A DNA stretch of 64,000 nt from Luidia sarsii. Its lineage: Eukaryota > Echinodermata > Asteroidea > Paxillosida > Luidiidae. Below the pieces are notes generated by a model, which saw only the letters and a program-made list of their open reading frames with translations, was not told the DNA's origin and ran no database searches. The stretch is taken from the NCBI GenBank assembly GCA_949987565.1, contig OX465110.1:7990018-8054017 (forward strand), written 5' to 3'. Below, piece after piece: positions 27,142 to 37,000 of this stretch. The translations under genes were made by a program, and so were the position numbers. Positions within the stretch are counted from its first letter, which is position 1, and each line of letters opens with the position of its first letter.

Positions 27142-28198
27142 GGCCTCCAGTGAGGCCTTGGAAAAGGCAATCGACCAGGATCAAGAAATCTCAAATCGGA
27201 CATTTGATGATAAAATTATAATCATGCAAAGAGAACTTGATTCCATCAGCGAGGAAACTTGTGTTGTATGGGCAGTAGCACATTACAGTCGGAGGAGAGA
27301 ATCTGGAAAGAAAAACAGACTTTGCAAGTTAATATCTCCTTCAATATCATTATGATGAAGCTGAAACGTGGCAAGTTAAAAGGCCTTGTAAAAGGCAATC
27401 GACCAGTATCAAGAAATCTCAAATCGGACATTTGATGATGAAATTATAGTCATGCAAAGAGAACTTACTTCCATCAGCGAGGCAACTTGTGTTGTATGGG
27501 CAGTAGCACATTACAGTCGGCGGAGAGAATCTGGAAAGAAAAACAGACTTTGCAAGTTAATATATCCTTCAATATTGTTATGATGGAGCTAAAACTTGGC
27601 CTCCAGTGAGGCCTTGGAAAAGGCAATCGACCAGGATTAAGAAATCTCAAATCGGACATTTGATGATGAAATTATAGTCATGCAAAGAGAACTTACTTCC
27701 ATCAGCGAGGAAACTTGTGTTGTATGGGCAGTAGAACATTACAGTCGGCAGAGAGAATCTGGATAGAAAAACAGACTTTGCGAGTTAATATCTCCTTTAA
27801 TATTGTTAAGATGGAGCTAAAACTTGGCCTCCAGTGAGGCCTTGGAAAAGGCAATCGACCAGTATCAAGAAATCTCAAATCGGACATTTGATGATGAAAT
27901 TATAATCATGCAAAGAGAACCTACTTCCATCAGCGAGGAAACTTGTGTTGTATGGGCAGTAGCACATTACAGTCGGCGGAGAGATCCTTGAAAAAAAAAC
28001 AGACTTTGCAAGTTAATATCTCCTTCAATATCACTATAATGAAGCTGAAACTTGGCAAGTAAAAAGGCCTTGGAAAGGGCAATCGACCAGTATCAAGAAA
28101 TCTCAAATCGGACATTTGATGATAAAATTATAATCATGCAAAGAGAACTTACTTCCATCAGCGAGGCAACTTGTGTTGTATGGGCAGTAGCACATTAC

Positions 28199-28660
28199 AG
28201 TCGGAGGAGAGAATCTGGAAAGAAAAACAGACTTTGCGAGTTAATATATCCTTCAATATTGTTATGATGGAGCTAAAACTTGGCCTCCAGTGAGGCCTTG
28301 GAAAAGGCAATCGACCAGGATCAAGAAATATCAAATCGGACATTTGATGATGAAATTATAGTCATGCAAAGAGAACTTACTTCCATCAGCGAGGCAACTT
28401 GTGTTGTATGGGCAGTAGCACATTACAGTCGGAGGAGAGAATCTGGAAAGAAAAACAGACTTTGCGAGTTAATATATCCTTCAATATTGTTATGATGGAG
28501 CTAAAACTTGGCCTCCAGTGAGGCCTTGGAAAAGGCAATCGACCAGGATCAAGAAATATCAAATCGGACATTTGATGATGAAATTATAGTCATGCAAAGA
28601 GAACTTACTTCCATCAGCGAGGCAACTTGTGTTGTATGGGCAGTAGCACATTACAGTCGG
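28199..28660. repeat. Adjacent identical monomer pair
   Basis: Two neighbouring 228-bp units share the rare variants TTAATATATCC (about 28243 and 28471) and CAAGAAATATCAAATCGG (about 28322 and 28550). This indicates a recent duplication of a single unit. The second unit then leads into CAATAATG-type monomers and the retroelement-bearing monomer. Confidence 0.7.
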
Positions 28661-29148
28661 AGGAGAGAATCTGGAAAGAAAAACAGACTTTGCAAGTTAA
28701 TATCTCCTTCAATAATGTTATGATGGAGCTAAAACTTGGCCTCCAGCGAGGCCTTGGAAAAGGCAATCGACCAGGATCAAGAAATCTCAAATCGGACATT
28801 TGATGATGAAATTATAGTCATGCAAAGAGAACTTACTTTCATCAGCGAGGAAACTTGTGTTGTATGGGCAGTAGCACATTACAGTCGGAAGAGAGAATCT
28901 GGAAAGAAAAACAGACTTTGCAAGTTAATATCTCCTTCAATATTGTTATGATGGAGCTAAAACTTGGCCTCCAGTGAGGCCTTGGAAAAGGCAATCGACC
29001 AGGATAAAGAAATCTCAAATCGGACATTTGATGATGAATTATAATCATGCAAAGAGAACTTACTTCCATCAGCGAGGAAACTTGTGTTGTATGGGCAGTA
29101 GCACATTACAGTCGGAGAAGAGAATCTGGAAAGAAAAACAGACTTTGC

Positions 29149-29157
29149 AAGATAACT
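29149..29157. repeat. Left insertion junction / possible target-site duplication
   Basis: The satellite ends TTTGCAAG at 29151 and the next bases are ATAACTAAGG. In the empty sites TTTGCAAG continues TTAATAACTCC. The minimal duplicated target is AAG (29149-29151). The following ATAACT (29152-29157) also matches the target if TTA was lost, giving a possible 9-bp left copy of a 12-bp duplication. Confidence 0.65.
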
Positions 29158-29736
29158 AAGGAAAACCACCATATTCTCCACACTTCAGATCGTCTGGCTG
29201 AAGCCATTCCTAATTCGCCTGTTTTGGCTTTCAGGCGCCCCCGTAACCTGCGTGACTCAATTGTCCGAGCAGAGGTTCCCCCTTTGGACTCTTCCCCTCC
29301 AACCAAATTTGGTACATTTAAGTGTACCTCGAAATGCATCGTTTGCAAGACACATGTCAAGGAAATAGACTCTTTCAATGGTCATTCTTCTGGAACAACC
29401 CACACGACCTATGGCTCTATCACGTGCACTACCTCTAACATCATATACCTCATCTCTTGTAGAGTTTGTAATATTCAGTATGTTGGCGAGACCAAAAACA
29501 CCCTCAAAAAACGGATCTATGGCCATAGGTCTACTATCAAAACCGGTAAAATGGACACCCCTGTTGGGTATCACTTCAATCTCCCTGATCATTCGATATC
29601 AGATATGAGTGTACTGGGCATAGAATCACTTGGTCACCGTAGTAATGCTGTCCGTCTTAGCCGTGAGAAAATGTGGATGAAGCGTCTTCGGACTATTCAA
29701 CCACATGGTCTCAACATCCAGGAGGGTAATGACTAA
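29152..29736 (+). pseudogene. Truncated PLE ORF: Cys-rich knuckle and GIY-YIG endonuclease
   Basis: The C-terminal part of a Penelope-like polyprotein. The GIY-YIG domain nicks target DNA so that the element's reverse transcriptase can prime. The open frame runs from an ATG at 29047 in the satellite, so residues 1-35 are satellite-derived and residues 36-229 are element-derived. In that numbering the visible landmarks are: the linker FRRPRNLRD (62-70), typical just upstream of the nuclease in PLEs; a Cys cluster C93, C97, C100 with H103; NIIYLISC (131-138), the GIY half; C138 and C141; QYVGET (144-149), the YIG half; R156 and H160 in LKKRIYGHR; the probable catalytic E207 in SREKMW; and the closing GLN (221-223). 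The stop is TAA at 29734. The nuclease portion is intact, with no frameshift or stop. The reverse transcriptase and N-terminus are absent, so it is a dead fragment unless expressed from the satellite. GIY-YIG assignment is strong. The PLE subclade was not determined. Confidence 0.88.
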
Positions 29737-30009
29737 ACACCATGCAGCTTTCTGATAATCCTTCTTTTGTGTTCAGTCCTTCACACTTCTCTCTTTGATC
29801 TTTCCCCCTCTTGTCACTAATTCCTGCCCCACTCCTTGCCCTTCTCTTTGATCTTTCCCCCTGCTCTCACTAATCCCTACCCCACTGCTTGCCCTTCCCT
29901 TTGATCTCTCCCTACCAGCTTCACTCTTTGTCCTTTGTTTCTCATCCGTGTCCTATTCACTCTCCCCCCTTCCTCCGTGTACATGTATCTGTTTTGTCCT
30001 TGTCACTCT
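29737..30009 (+). other. Pyrimidine-rich PLE 3' untranslated region
   Basis: This is strongly C+T-biased sequence between the ORF stop and the hammerhead-like motif, with runs such as CTTTCCCCCTC and CACTCTCCCCCCTTCC. No open frame of note is present on either strand. It contains the imperfect short tandem repeat described separately. It differs sharply from the purine-rich strand of the neighbouring satellite. Confidence 0.75.
29786..29935 (+). repeat. 53-55-bp imperfect tandem repeat in the PLE 3' UTR
   Basis: Three units begin CTTCTCTCTTTGATC (29786), CTTCTCTTTGATC (29841) and CTTCCCTTTGATC (29894). The first two continue TTTCCCCCT..., CTCACTAAT or GTCACTAAT, ..CCCCACT.CTTGCC. The third degenerates after about 20 bases and ends near CTCTTTGTCC. 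Unit lengths are 55, 53 and about 42 bp. Replication slippage or template jumping within the element is the simplest origin. Confidence 0.75.
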
Positions 30010-30048
30010 GCCTTTGAGAAAGGTCCTGCTAGGATCGAAACGTCAGGC
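30010..30048 (+). ncRNA. Degenerate hammerhead-ribozyme-like motif at the PLE 3' end
   Basis: The strands fit a type I hammerhead layout. Stem I pairs GCCT (30010-30013) with AGGC (30045-30048). The first core strand is TTGAGAA (30014-30020), where the consensus is CUGANGA. One extra A (30021) follows. Stem II pairs GGTCC (30022-30026) with GGATC (30032-30036), including one G-U pair, around TGCTA. The second core strand is GAAA (30037-30040). Then comes ACGT (30040-30043) with C at the cleavage position (30044). Stem III would be only two pairs (A-U, C-G) with no loop, so it could form only between two copies. PLE-associated hammerheads with very short stem III are known. Here core positions 3 and 8 are U and A instead of C and G, so activity is doubtful. 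The GAAACGTC block is convincing; the fold is inferred. Confidence 0.6.
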
Positions 30049-30060
30049 CCACTAAATTTT

Positions 30061-30072
30061 AAGTTAATAACT
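30061..30072. repeat. Right insertion junction / possible target-site duplication
   Basis: After the element's AAATTTT end, the satellite resumes with AAGTTAATAACT (30061-30072) in the phase expected from the left side. AAG is shared with 29149-29151. The full 12 bases equal the left AAG-ATAACT plus TTA. Confidence 0.7.
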
Positions 30073-31054
30073 CCTTCAATATTGTTATGATGGAGCTTAA
30101 ACTTGGCCTCCAGTGAGGCCTTGGAAAAGGCAATCGACCAGGATCAAGAAATCTCAAATCGGACATTTGATGATAAAATTGTAATCATGCAAAGAGAACC
30201 TACTTCCATCAGCGAGGAAACTTGTGTTGTATGGGCAGTAGCACATTACAGTCGGAGGAGAGAATCTGGAAAGAAAAACAGACTTTGCAAGTTAATATCT
30301 CCTTCAAAATTGTTATGATGGAGCTGAAACTTGGCCTCCAGTGAGGCCTTGGAAAAGGCAATCGACCAGTATCAAGAAATCTCAAATCGGACATTTGATG
30401 ATGAAATTATAGTCATGCAAAGAGAACTTACTTCCATCAGCGAGGCAACTTGTGTTGTATGGGCAGTAGCACATTACAGTCGGAGGAGAGAATCTGGAAA
30501 GAAAAACAGACTTTGCGAGTTAATATCTCCTTCAATATTGTTATGATGGAGCTAAAACTTGGCCTCCAGTGAGGCCTTGGAAAAGGCAATCGACCAGGAT
30601 CAAGAAATATCAAATCGGACATTTGATGATGAAATTATAGTCATGCAAAGAGAACTTACTTCCATCAGCGAGGCAACTTGTGTTGTATGGGCAGTAGCAC
30701 ATTACAGTCGGAGGAGAGAATCTGGAAAGAAAAACAGACTTTGCAAGTTAATATCTCCTTCAATAATGTTATGATGGAAATAAAACTTGGCCTCCAGCGA
30801 GGCCTTGGAAAAGGCAATCGACCAGTATCAAGAAATCTTAAATCGGACATTTGAAGATGAAATTATAGTCATGCAAAGAGAACTTACTTCCATCAGCGAG
30901 GCAACTTGTGTTGTATGGGCAGTAGCACATTAAGTCGGAGGAGAAAATCTGGAAAGAAAAACAGACTTTGCGAGTTAATATCTCCTTCAATATTGTTATG
31001 ATGTACCTAAAACTTGGCCTCCAGTGACGCCTTGGAAAAGTCAATCGACTAGGA

Positions 31055-34040
31055 TCAAGAAATCTCAAATCGGACATTTGATGATGAAATTATAGTCATG
31101 CAAAGAGAACTTACTTCCTTCAGCGAGGAAACTTGTGTTGTATGGGCAGTAGCACATTACAGTCGGCGGAGAGATCCTGGAAAGAAAAACAGACTTTGCG
31201 AGTTAATATCTCCTTCAATATTGTTATGATGGAGCTAAAACTTGGCCTCCAGTGAGGCCTTGGAAACGGCAATCGACCAGTATCAAGAAATCTCAAATCG
31301 GACATTTGATGATGACATTATAGTCATGCAAAGAGAACCTACTTCCATCAGCGAGGAAACTTGTGTTGTATGGGCAGTAGCACATTACAGTCGGAGGAGA
31401 GAATCTGGAAAAAAACCAGACTTTGCAAGTTAATATCTCCTTCAATATCACTATAATGAAGCTGAAACTTGGCAAGTAAAAAAGCCTTGGAAAGGGCAAT
31501 CGACCAGTATCAAGAAATCTCAAATCGGACATTTGATGATGACATTATAGTCATGCAAAGAGAACCTACTTCCATCAGCGAGGAAACTTGTGTTGTATGG
31601 GCAGTAGCACATTACAGTCGGAGGAGAGAATCTGGAAAAAAAACAGACTTTGCAAGTTAATATCTCCTTCAATATCACTATAATGAAGCTGAAACTTGGC
31701 AAGTAAAAAGGCCTTGGAAAGGGCAATCGACCAGTATCAAGAAATCTCAAATCGGACATTTGATGATAAAATTATAATCATGCAAAGAGAACTTACTTCC
31801 ATCAGCGAGGCAACTTGTGTTGTATGGGCAGTAGCACATTACAGTCGGAGAAGAGAATCTGGAAAGAAAAACAGACTTTGCAAGTTAATATCTCTTTCAA
31901 TACCACTATGATGAATCTAAAACTTGGCAAGTGAGAAGGCCTTGGAAAAGGCAATCGACCAGTATCAAGAAATCTTAAATCGGACATTTGAAGATGAAAT
32001 TATAGTCATGCAAAGAGAACTTACTTCCATCAGCGAGGCAACTTGTGTTGTATGGGCAGTAGCACATTAAGTCGGAGGAGAAAATCTGGAAAGAAAAACA
32101 GACTTTGCGAGTTAATATCTCCTTCAATATTGTTATGATGGACCTAAAACTTGGCCTCCAGTGACGCCTTGGAAAAGTCAATCGACTAGGATCAAGAAAT
32201 CTCAAATCGGACATTTGATGATGAAATTATAGTTATGCAAAGAGAACTTACTTCCATCAGCGAGGCAACTTGTGTTGTATGGGCAGTAGCACATTACAGT
32301 CGGAAGAGAGAATCTGGAAAGAAAAACAGACTTTGCAAGTTAATATCTCCTTCAATAATGTTATGATGGAGCTAAAACTTGGCCTCCAGCGAGGCCTTGG
32401 AAAAGGCAATCGACCAGGATCAAGAAATCTCAAATCGGACATTTGATGATGAAATTATAGTCATGCAAAGAGAACTTACTTCCATCAGCGAGGAAACTTG
32501 TGTTGTATGGGCAGTAGCACATTACAGTCGGCGGAGAGATCCTGGAAAGAAAAACAGACTTTGCGAGTTAATATCTCCTTCAATATTGTTATGATGGAGC
32601 TAAAACTTGGCCTCCAGTGAGGCCTTGGAAACGGCAATCGACCAGTATCAAGAAATCTCAAATCGGACATTTGATGATGACATTATAGTCATGCAAAGAG
32701 AACCTACTTCAATCAGCGAGGAAACTTGTGTTGTATGGGCAGTAGCACATTACAGTCGGAGGAGAGAATCTGGAAAAAAAACAGACTTTGCAAGTTAATA
32801 TCTCCTTCAATATCACTATAATGAAGCTGAAACTTGGCAAGTAAAAAAGCCTTGGAAAGGGCAATCGACCAGTATCAAGAAATCTCAAATCGGACATTTG
32901 ATGATGACATTATAGTCATGCAAAGAGAACCTACTTCCATCAGCGAGGAAACTTGTGTTGTATGGGCAGTAGCACATTACAGTCGGAGGAGAGAATCTGA
33001 AAAAAAAACAGACTTTGCAAGTTAATATCTCCTTCAATATCACTATAATGAAGCTGAAACTTGGCAGGTAAAAAGGCCTTGGAAAGGGCAATCGACCAGT
33101 ATCAAGAAATCTCAAATCGGACATTTGATGATAAAATTATAATCATGCAAAGAGAACTTACTTCCATCAGCGAGGCAACTTGTGTTGTATGGGCAGTAGC
33201 ACATTACAGTCGGAGAAGAGAATCTGGAAAGAAAAACAGACTTTGCAAGTTAATATCTCTTTCAATACCACTATGATGAATCTAAAACTTGGCAAGTGAG
33301 AAGGCCTTGGAAAAGGCAATCGACCAGTATCAAGAAATCTTAAATCGGACATTTGAAGATGAAATTATAGTCATGCAAAGAGAACTTACTTCCATCAGCG
33401 AGGCAACTTGTGTTGTATGGGCAGTAGCACATTAAGTCGGAGGAGAAAATCTGGAAAGAAAAACAGACTTTGCGAGTTAATATATCCTTCAATATTGTTA
33501 TGATGGACCTAAAACTTGGCCTCCAGTGACGCCTTGGAAAAGTCAATCGACTAGGATCAAGAAATCTCAAATCGGACATTTGATGATGAAATTATAGTTA
33601 TGCAAAGAGAACTTACTTCCATCAGCGAGGCAACTTGTGTTGTATGGGCAGTAGCACATTACAGTCGGAAGAGAGAATCTGGAAAGAAAAACAGACTTTG
33701 CAAGTTAATATCTCCTTCAATATTGTTATGATGGAGCTAAAACTTGGCCTCCAGTGAGGCCTTGGAAAAGGCAATCGACCAGGATCAAGAAATCTCAAAT
33801 CGGACATTTGATGATGAAATTATAGTCATGCAAAGAGAACTTACTTCCATCAGCGAGGAAACTTGTGTTGTATGGGCAGTAGCACATTACAGTCGGCGGA
33901 GAGATCCTGGAAAGAAAAACAGACTTTGCGAGTTAATATCTCCTTCAATATTGTTATGATGGAGCTAAAACTTGGCCTCCAGTGAGGCCTTGGAAACGGC
34001 AATCGACCAGTATCAAGAAATCTCAAATCGGACATTTGAT
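31055..34040. repeat. Six-monomer tandem duplication, period 1365 bp
   Basis: Monomers at about 31120-32420 recur 1365 bp downstream. Shared markers are GATGATGACATTATAG (about 31309 and 32674), two or more consecutive K-class boxes GGCAAGTAAAAAAG / GGCAAGTAAAAAGG / GGCAAGTGAGAAGG, the CACATTAAGTCGG monomer, and GTGACGCCTTGGAAAAGTC with CGACTAGG. Private differences include TTCCTTCAGC (about 31117), CTTCAATCAGC (about 32708), GGCAGGTAAAAAGG (about 33063) and ATATATCC (about 33480). A third copy of most of this block is at about 38900-40400, offset 6605 bp from the second. Confidence 0.75.
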
Positions 34041-37000
34041 GATGAAATTATAGTCATGCAAAGAGAACCTACTTCCATCAGCGAGGAAACTTGTGTTGTA
34101 TGGGCAGTAGCACATTACAGTCGGAGGAGAGAATCTGGAAAAAAAAACAGACTTTGCAAGTTAATATCTCCTTCAATATTGTTATGATGGAGCTAAAACT
34201 TGGCCTCCAGTGAGGCCTTGGAAAAGGCAATCGACCAAGATCAAGAAATCTCAAATCGGACATTTGATGATGAAATTATAATCATGCAAAGAGAACTTAC
34301 TTCCATCAGCGAGGAAACTTGTGTTGTATGGGCAGTAGAACATTACAGTCGGCGGAGAGAATCTGGAAAGAAAAACAGACTTTGCGAGTTAATATCTCCT
34401 TCAATATTGTTATGATGGAGCTAAAACTTGGCCTCCAGTGAGGCCTTGGAAAGGCAATCGACCAGGATCAAGAAATCTCAAATCGGACATTTGATGATGA
34501 AATTATAGTCATGCAAAGAGAACTTACTTCCATCAGCGAGGCAACTTGTGTTGTATGGGCAGTAGCACATTACAGTCGGAGAAGAGAATCTGGAAAGAAA
34601 AACAGACTTTGCAAGTTAATATCTCCTTCAATATTGTTATGATGGAGCTAAAACTTGGCCTCGGGTGAGGCCTTGGAAAAAGGAATCGACCAGTATCAAG
34701 AAATCTCAAATCGGACATTTGATGATGAAATTATAATCATGCAAAGAGAACTTACTTCCATCAGCGAGGAAACTTGTGTTGTATGGGCAGTAGCACATTA
34801 CAGTCGGAAGAGAGAATCTGGAAAGAAAAACAAACTTTGCGAGTTAATATCTCCTTCAATATTGTTATGATGGAGCTAAAACTTGGCCTCCAGTGAGGCC
34901 TTGGAAAAGGCAATCGACCAGTATCAAGAAATCTCAAATCGGACATTTGATGATGAAATTATAGTCATGGAAAGAGAACTTACTTCCATCAGCGAGGAAA
35001 CATGTGTTGTATGGGCAGTAGCACATTACAGTCGGAGGAGAGAATCTGGAAAGAAAAACAGACTTTGCAAGTTAATATCTCCTTCAATATCATTATGATG
35101 AAGCTGAAACTTGGCAAGTTAAAAGGCCTTGGAAAAGGCAATCGACCAGTATCAAGAAATCTCAAATCAGACATTTGATGATGAAATTATAGTCATGCAA
35201 AGATAACTTACTTCCATCAGCGAGGCAACTTGTGTTGTATGGGCAGTAGCACATTACAGTCGGAGAAGAGAATCTTGAAAGAAAAACAGACTTTGCAAGT
35301 TAATATCTCCTTCAATATCACTATAATGAAGCTAAAACTTGGCAAGTAAAAAGGCCTTGGAAAGGGCAATCGACCAGTATCAAGAAATCTCAAATCGGAC
35401 ATTTGATGATAAAATTATAATCATGCAAAGAGAACTTACTTCCATCAGCGAGGCAACTTGTGTTGTATGGGCAGTAGCACATTACAGTCGGAGAAGAGAA
35501 TCTGGAAAGAAAAACAGACTTTGCAAGTTAATATCTCTTTCAATACCACTATGATGAATCTAAAACTTGGCAAGTGAGAAGGCCTTGGAAAAGGCAATCG
35601 ACCAGTATCAAGAAATCTTAAATCGGACATTTGAAGATGAAATTATAGTCATGCAAAGAGAACTTACTTCCATCAGCGAGGCAACTTGTGTTGTATGGGC
35701 AGTAGCACATTAAGTCGGAGGAGAAAATCTGGAAAGAAAAACAGACTTTGCGAGTTAATATCTCCTTCAATATTGTTATGATGGACCTAAAACTTGGCCT
35801 CCAGTGACGCCTTGGAAAAGTCAATCGACTAGGATCAAGAAATCTCAAATCGGACATTTGATGATGAAAATATAGTCATGCAAAGAGAACTTACTTCCAT
35901 CAGCGAGGCAACTTGTGTTGTATGGGCAGTAGCACATTACAGTCGGAAGAGAGAATCTGGAAAGAAAAACAGACTTTGCAAGTTAATATCTCCTTCAATA
36001 TTGTTATGATGGAGCTAAAACTTGCCCTCCAGTGAGGCCTTGGAAAAGGCAATCGACCAGGATCAAGAAATCTCAAATCGGACATTTGATGATGAAATTA
36101 TAGTCATGCAAATAGAACTTACTTCCATCAGCGAGGAAACTTGTGTTGTATGGGCAGTAGCACATTACAGTCGGCGGAGAGATCCTGGAAAGAAAAACAG
36201 ACTTTGCGAGTTAATATCTCCTTCAATATTGTTATGATGGAGCTAAAACTTGGCCTCCAGTGAGGCCTTGGAAAAGGCAATCGACCAGGATCAAGAAATC
36301 TCAAATCGGACATTTGATGATGAAATTATAGTCCTGCAAAGAGAACTTACTTCCATCAGCGAGGCAACTTGTGTTGTATGGGCAGTAGCACATTACAGTC
36401 GGAAGAGAGAATCTGGAAAGAAAAACAAACTTTGCGAGTTAATATCTCCTTCAATATTGTTATGATGGAGCTAAAACTTGGCCTCCAGTGAGGCCTTGGA
36501 AAAGGCAATCGACCAGTATCAAGAAATCTCAAATCGGACATTTGATGATGAAATTATAGTCATGCAAAGAGAACTTACTTCCATCAGCGAGGCAACTTGT
36601 GTTGTATGGGCAGTAGCACATTACAGTCGGAAGAGAGAATCTGGAAAGAAAAACAGACTTTGCAAGTTAATATCTCCTTCAATATTGTTATGATGGAGCT
36701 AAAACTTGGCCTCCAGTGAGGCCTTGGAAAAGGCAATCGACCAGGATCAAGAAATCTCAAATCGGACATTTGATGATGAAATTATAGTCATGCAAAGAGA
36801 ACTTACTTCCATCAGCGAGGAAACTTGTGTTGTATGGGCAGTAGCACATTACAGTCGGCGGAGAGATCCTGGAAAGAAAAACAGACTTTGCGAGTTAATA
36901 TCTCCTTCAATATTGTTATGATGGAGCTAAAACTTGGCCTCCAGTGAGGCCTTGGAAACGGCAATCGACCAGTATCAAGAAATCTCAAATCGGACATTTG

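Larger units (their letters stand above)
23734..27510. repeat. Eight-monomer duplication, period 1823 bp
   Basis: Units from about 23734 recur 1823 bp downstream. Matching markers are GGAGCTAAAACTTGACCTCC (about 24400 and 26223), the 227-bp monomer with CAGGATAAAG and GATGATGAATTATAATC (about 25130 and 26953), TTAATAACTCC (25278 and 27101), GGAGCTTAAAC (about 25306 and 27129) and CTGAAACGTGGCAAG (about 25540 and 27363). A middle segment (about 24480-24950 against 26300-26780) differs, so one copy was later altered by conversion or further exchange. Two adjacent near-identical monomers at about 26107-26560 show an extra single-unit duplication. Confidence 0.75.
1..29151. repeat. 228-bp tandem satellite array, left arm
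   Basis: About 128 head-to-tail copies of a 228-bp monomer, all in one orientation. The landmark GGCCTCCAGTGAGGCC recurs at 33, 261, 489, 717 and so on. Every monomer shares the same order of landmarks: the GGCCTC hairpin, ATCGACCAG, TCGGACATTTGATGATGAA, TCATGCAAAGAGAAC, TTCCATCAGCGAGG, TTGTGTTGTATGGGCAGTAG, ACATTACAGTCGG, ACAGACTTTGC, TTAATATCTCC. Copies differ by a few substitutions. One-base indels give 227-bp units (for example with GTTATATCTTCTTC) and, rarely, 229-bp units. No host gene or RNA gene is visible. The array continues past base 1. It stops at CAAG at 29148-29151, where a retroelement begins. Satellites of this size and regularity are typical of heterochromatin, but the chromosomal position (centromeric, subtelomeric or interstitial) cannot be read from the sequence. 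Confidence 0.97.
29152..30060 (+). mobile_element. 5'-truncated Penelope-like retroelement, 3' end only
   Basis: This is the only non-satellite DNA in the window, 909 bp. From 5' to 3' it holds the C-terminal 194 codons of a Penelope-like element ORF with a GIY-YIG endonuclease (29152-29736), a pyrimidine-rich 3' UTR with a 53-55-bp internal repeat, a hammerhead-like motif (30010-30048) and the 12-base tail CCACTAAATTTT. PLEs encode a reverse transcriptase followed by a GIY-YIG nuclease in one ORF. The reverse transcriptase is entirely missing here, as expected for 5' truncation during target-primed insertion. AAG flanks both sides (29149-29151 and 30061-30063). An alternative reading is a longer, imperfect duplication, AAG-ATAACT on the left and AAG-TTA-ATAACT on the right, which would start the element at 29158. 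The copy is not carried in the neighbouring satellite duplications, so it inserted after them or was never co-amplified. Confidence 0.9.

Noticed and set aside
1..29151. CRISPR array
   Set aside because: The whole 228-bp unit repeats. There are no short repeats separated by unique spacers, no leader and no cas genes, and the context is eukaryotic.
29106..29592. Minus-strand and alternative-frame open frames across the PLE (for example 29106-29378, 29257-29592, 29378-29608)
   Set aside because: They overlap the GIY-YIG frame and show no recognisable domain, so they are shadows of the real coding frame.
29152..29736. Bacterial or phage GIY-YIG homing endonuclease or UvrC-like gene
   Set aside because: The FRRPRNLRD linker, the Cys cluster before the domain, the GHRS and GLN end motifs and the hammerhead-like tail together fit a Penelope-like element, not a homing nuclease or repair protein.
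29152..30060. LTR retrotransposon or DNA transposon
   Set aside because: No long terminal repeats, terminal inverted repeats, transposase, integrase or polyprotein motifs are seen. Only the PLE nuclease and 3' end are present.
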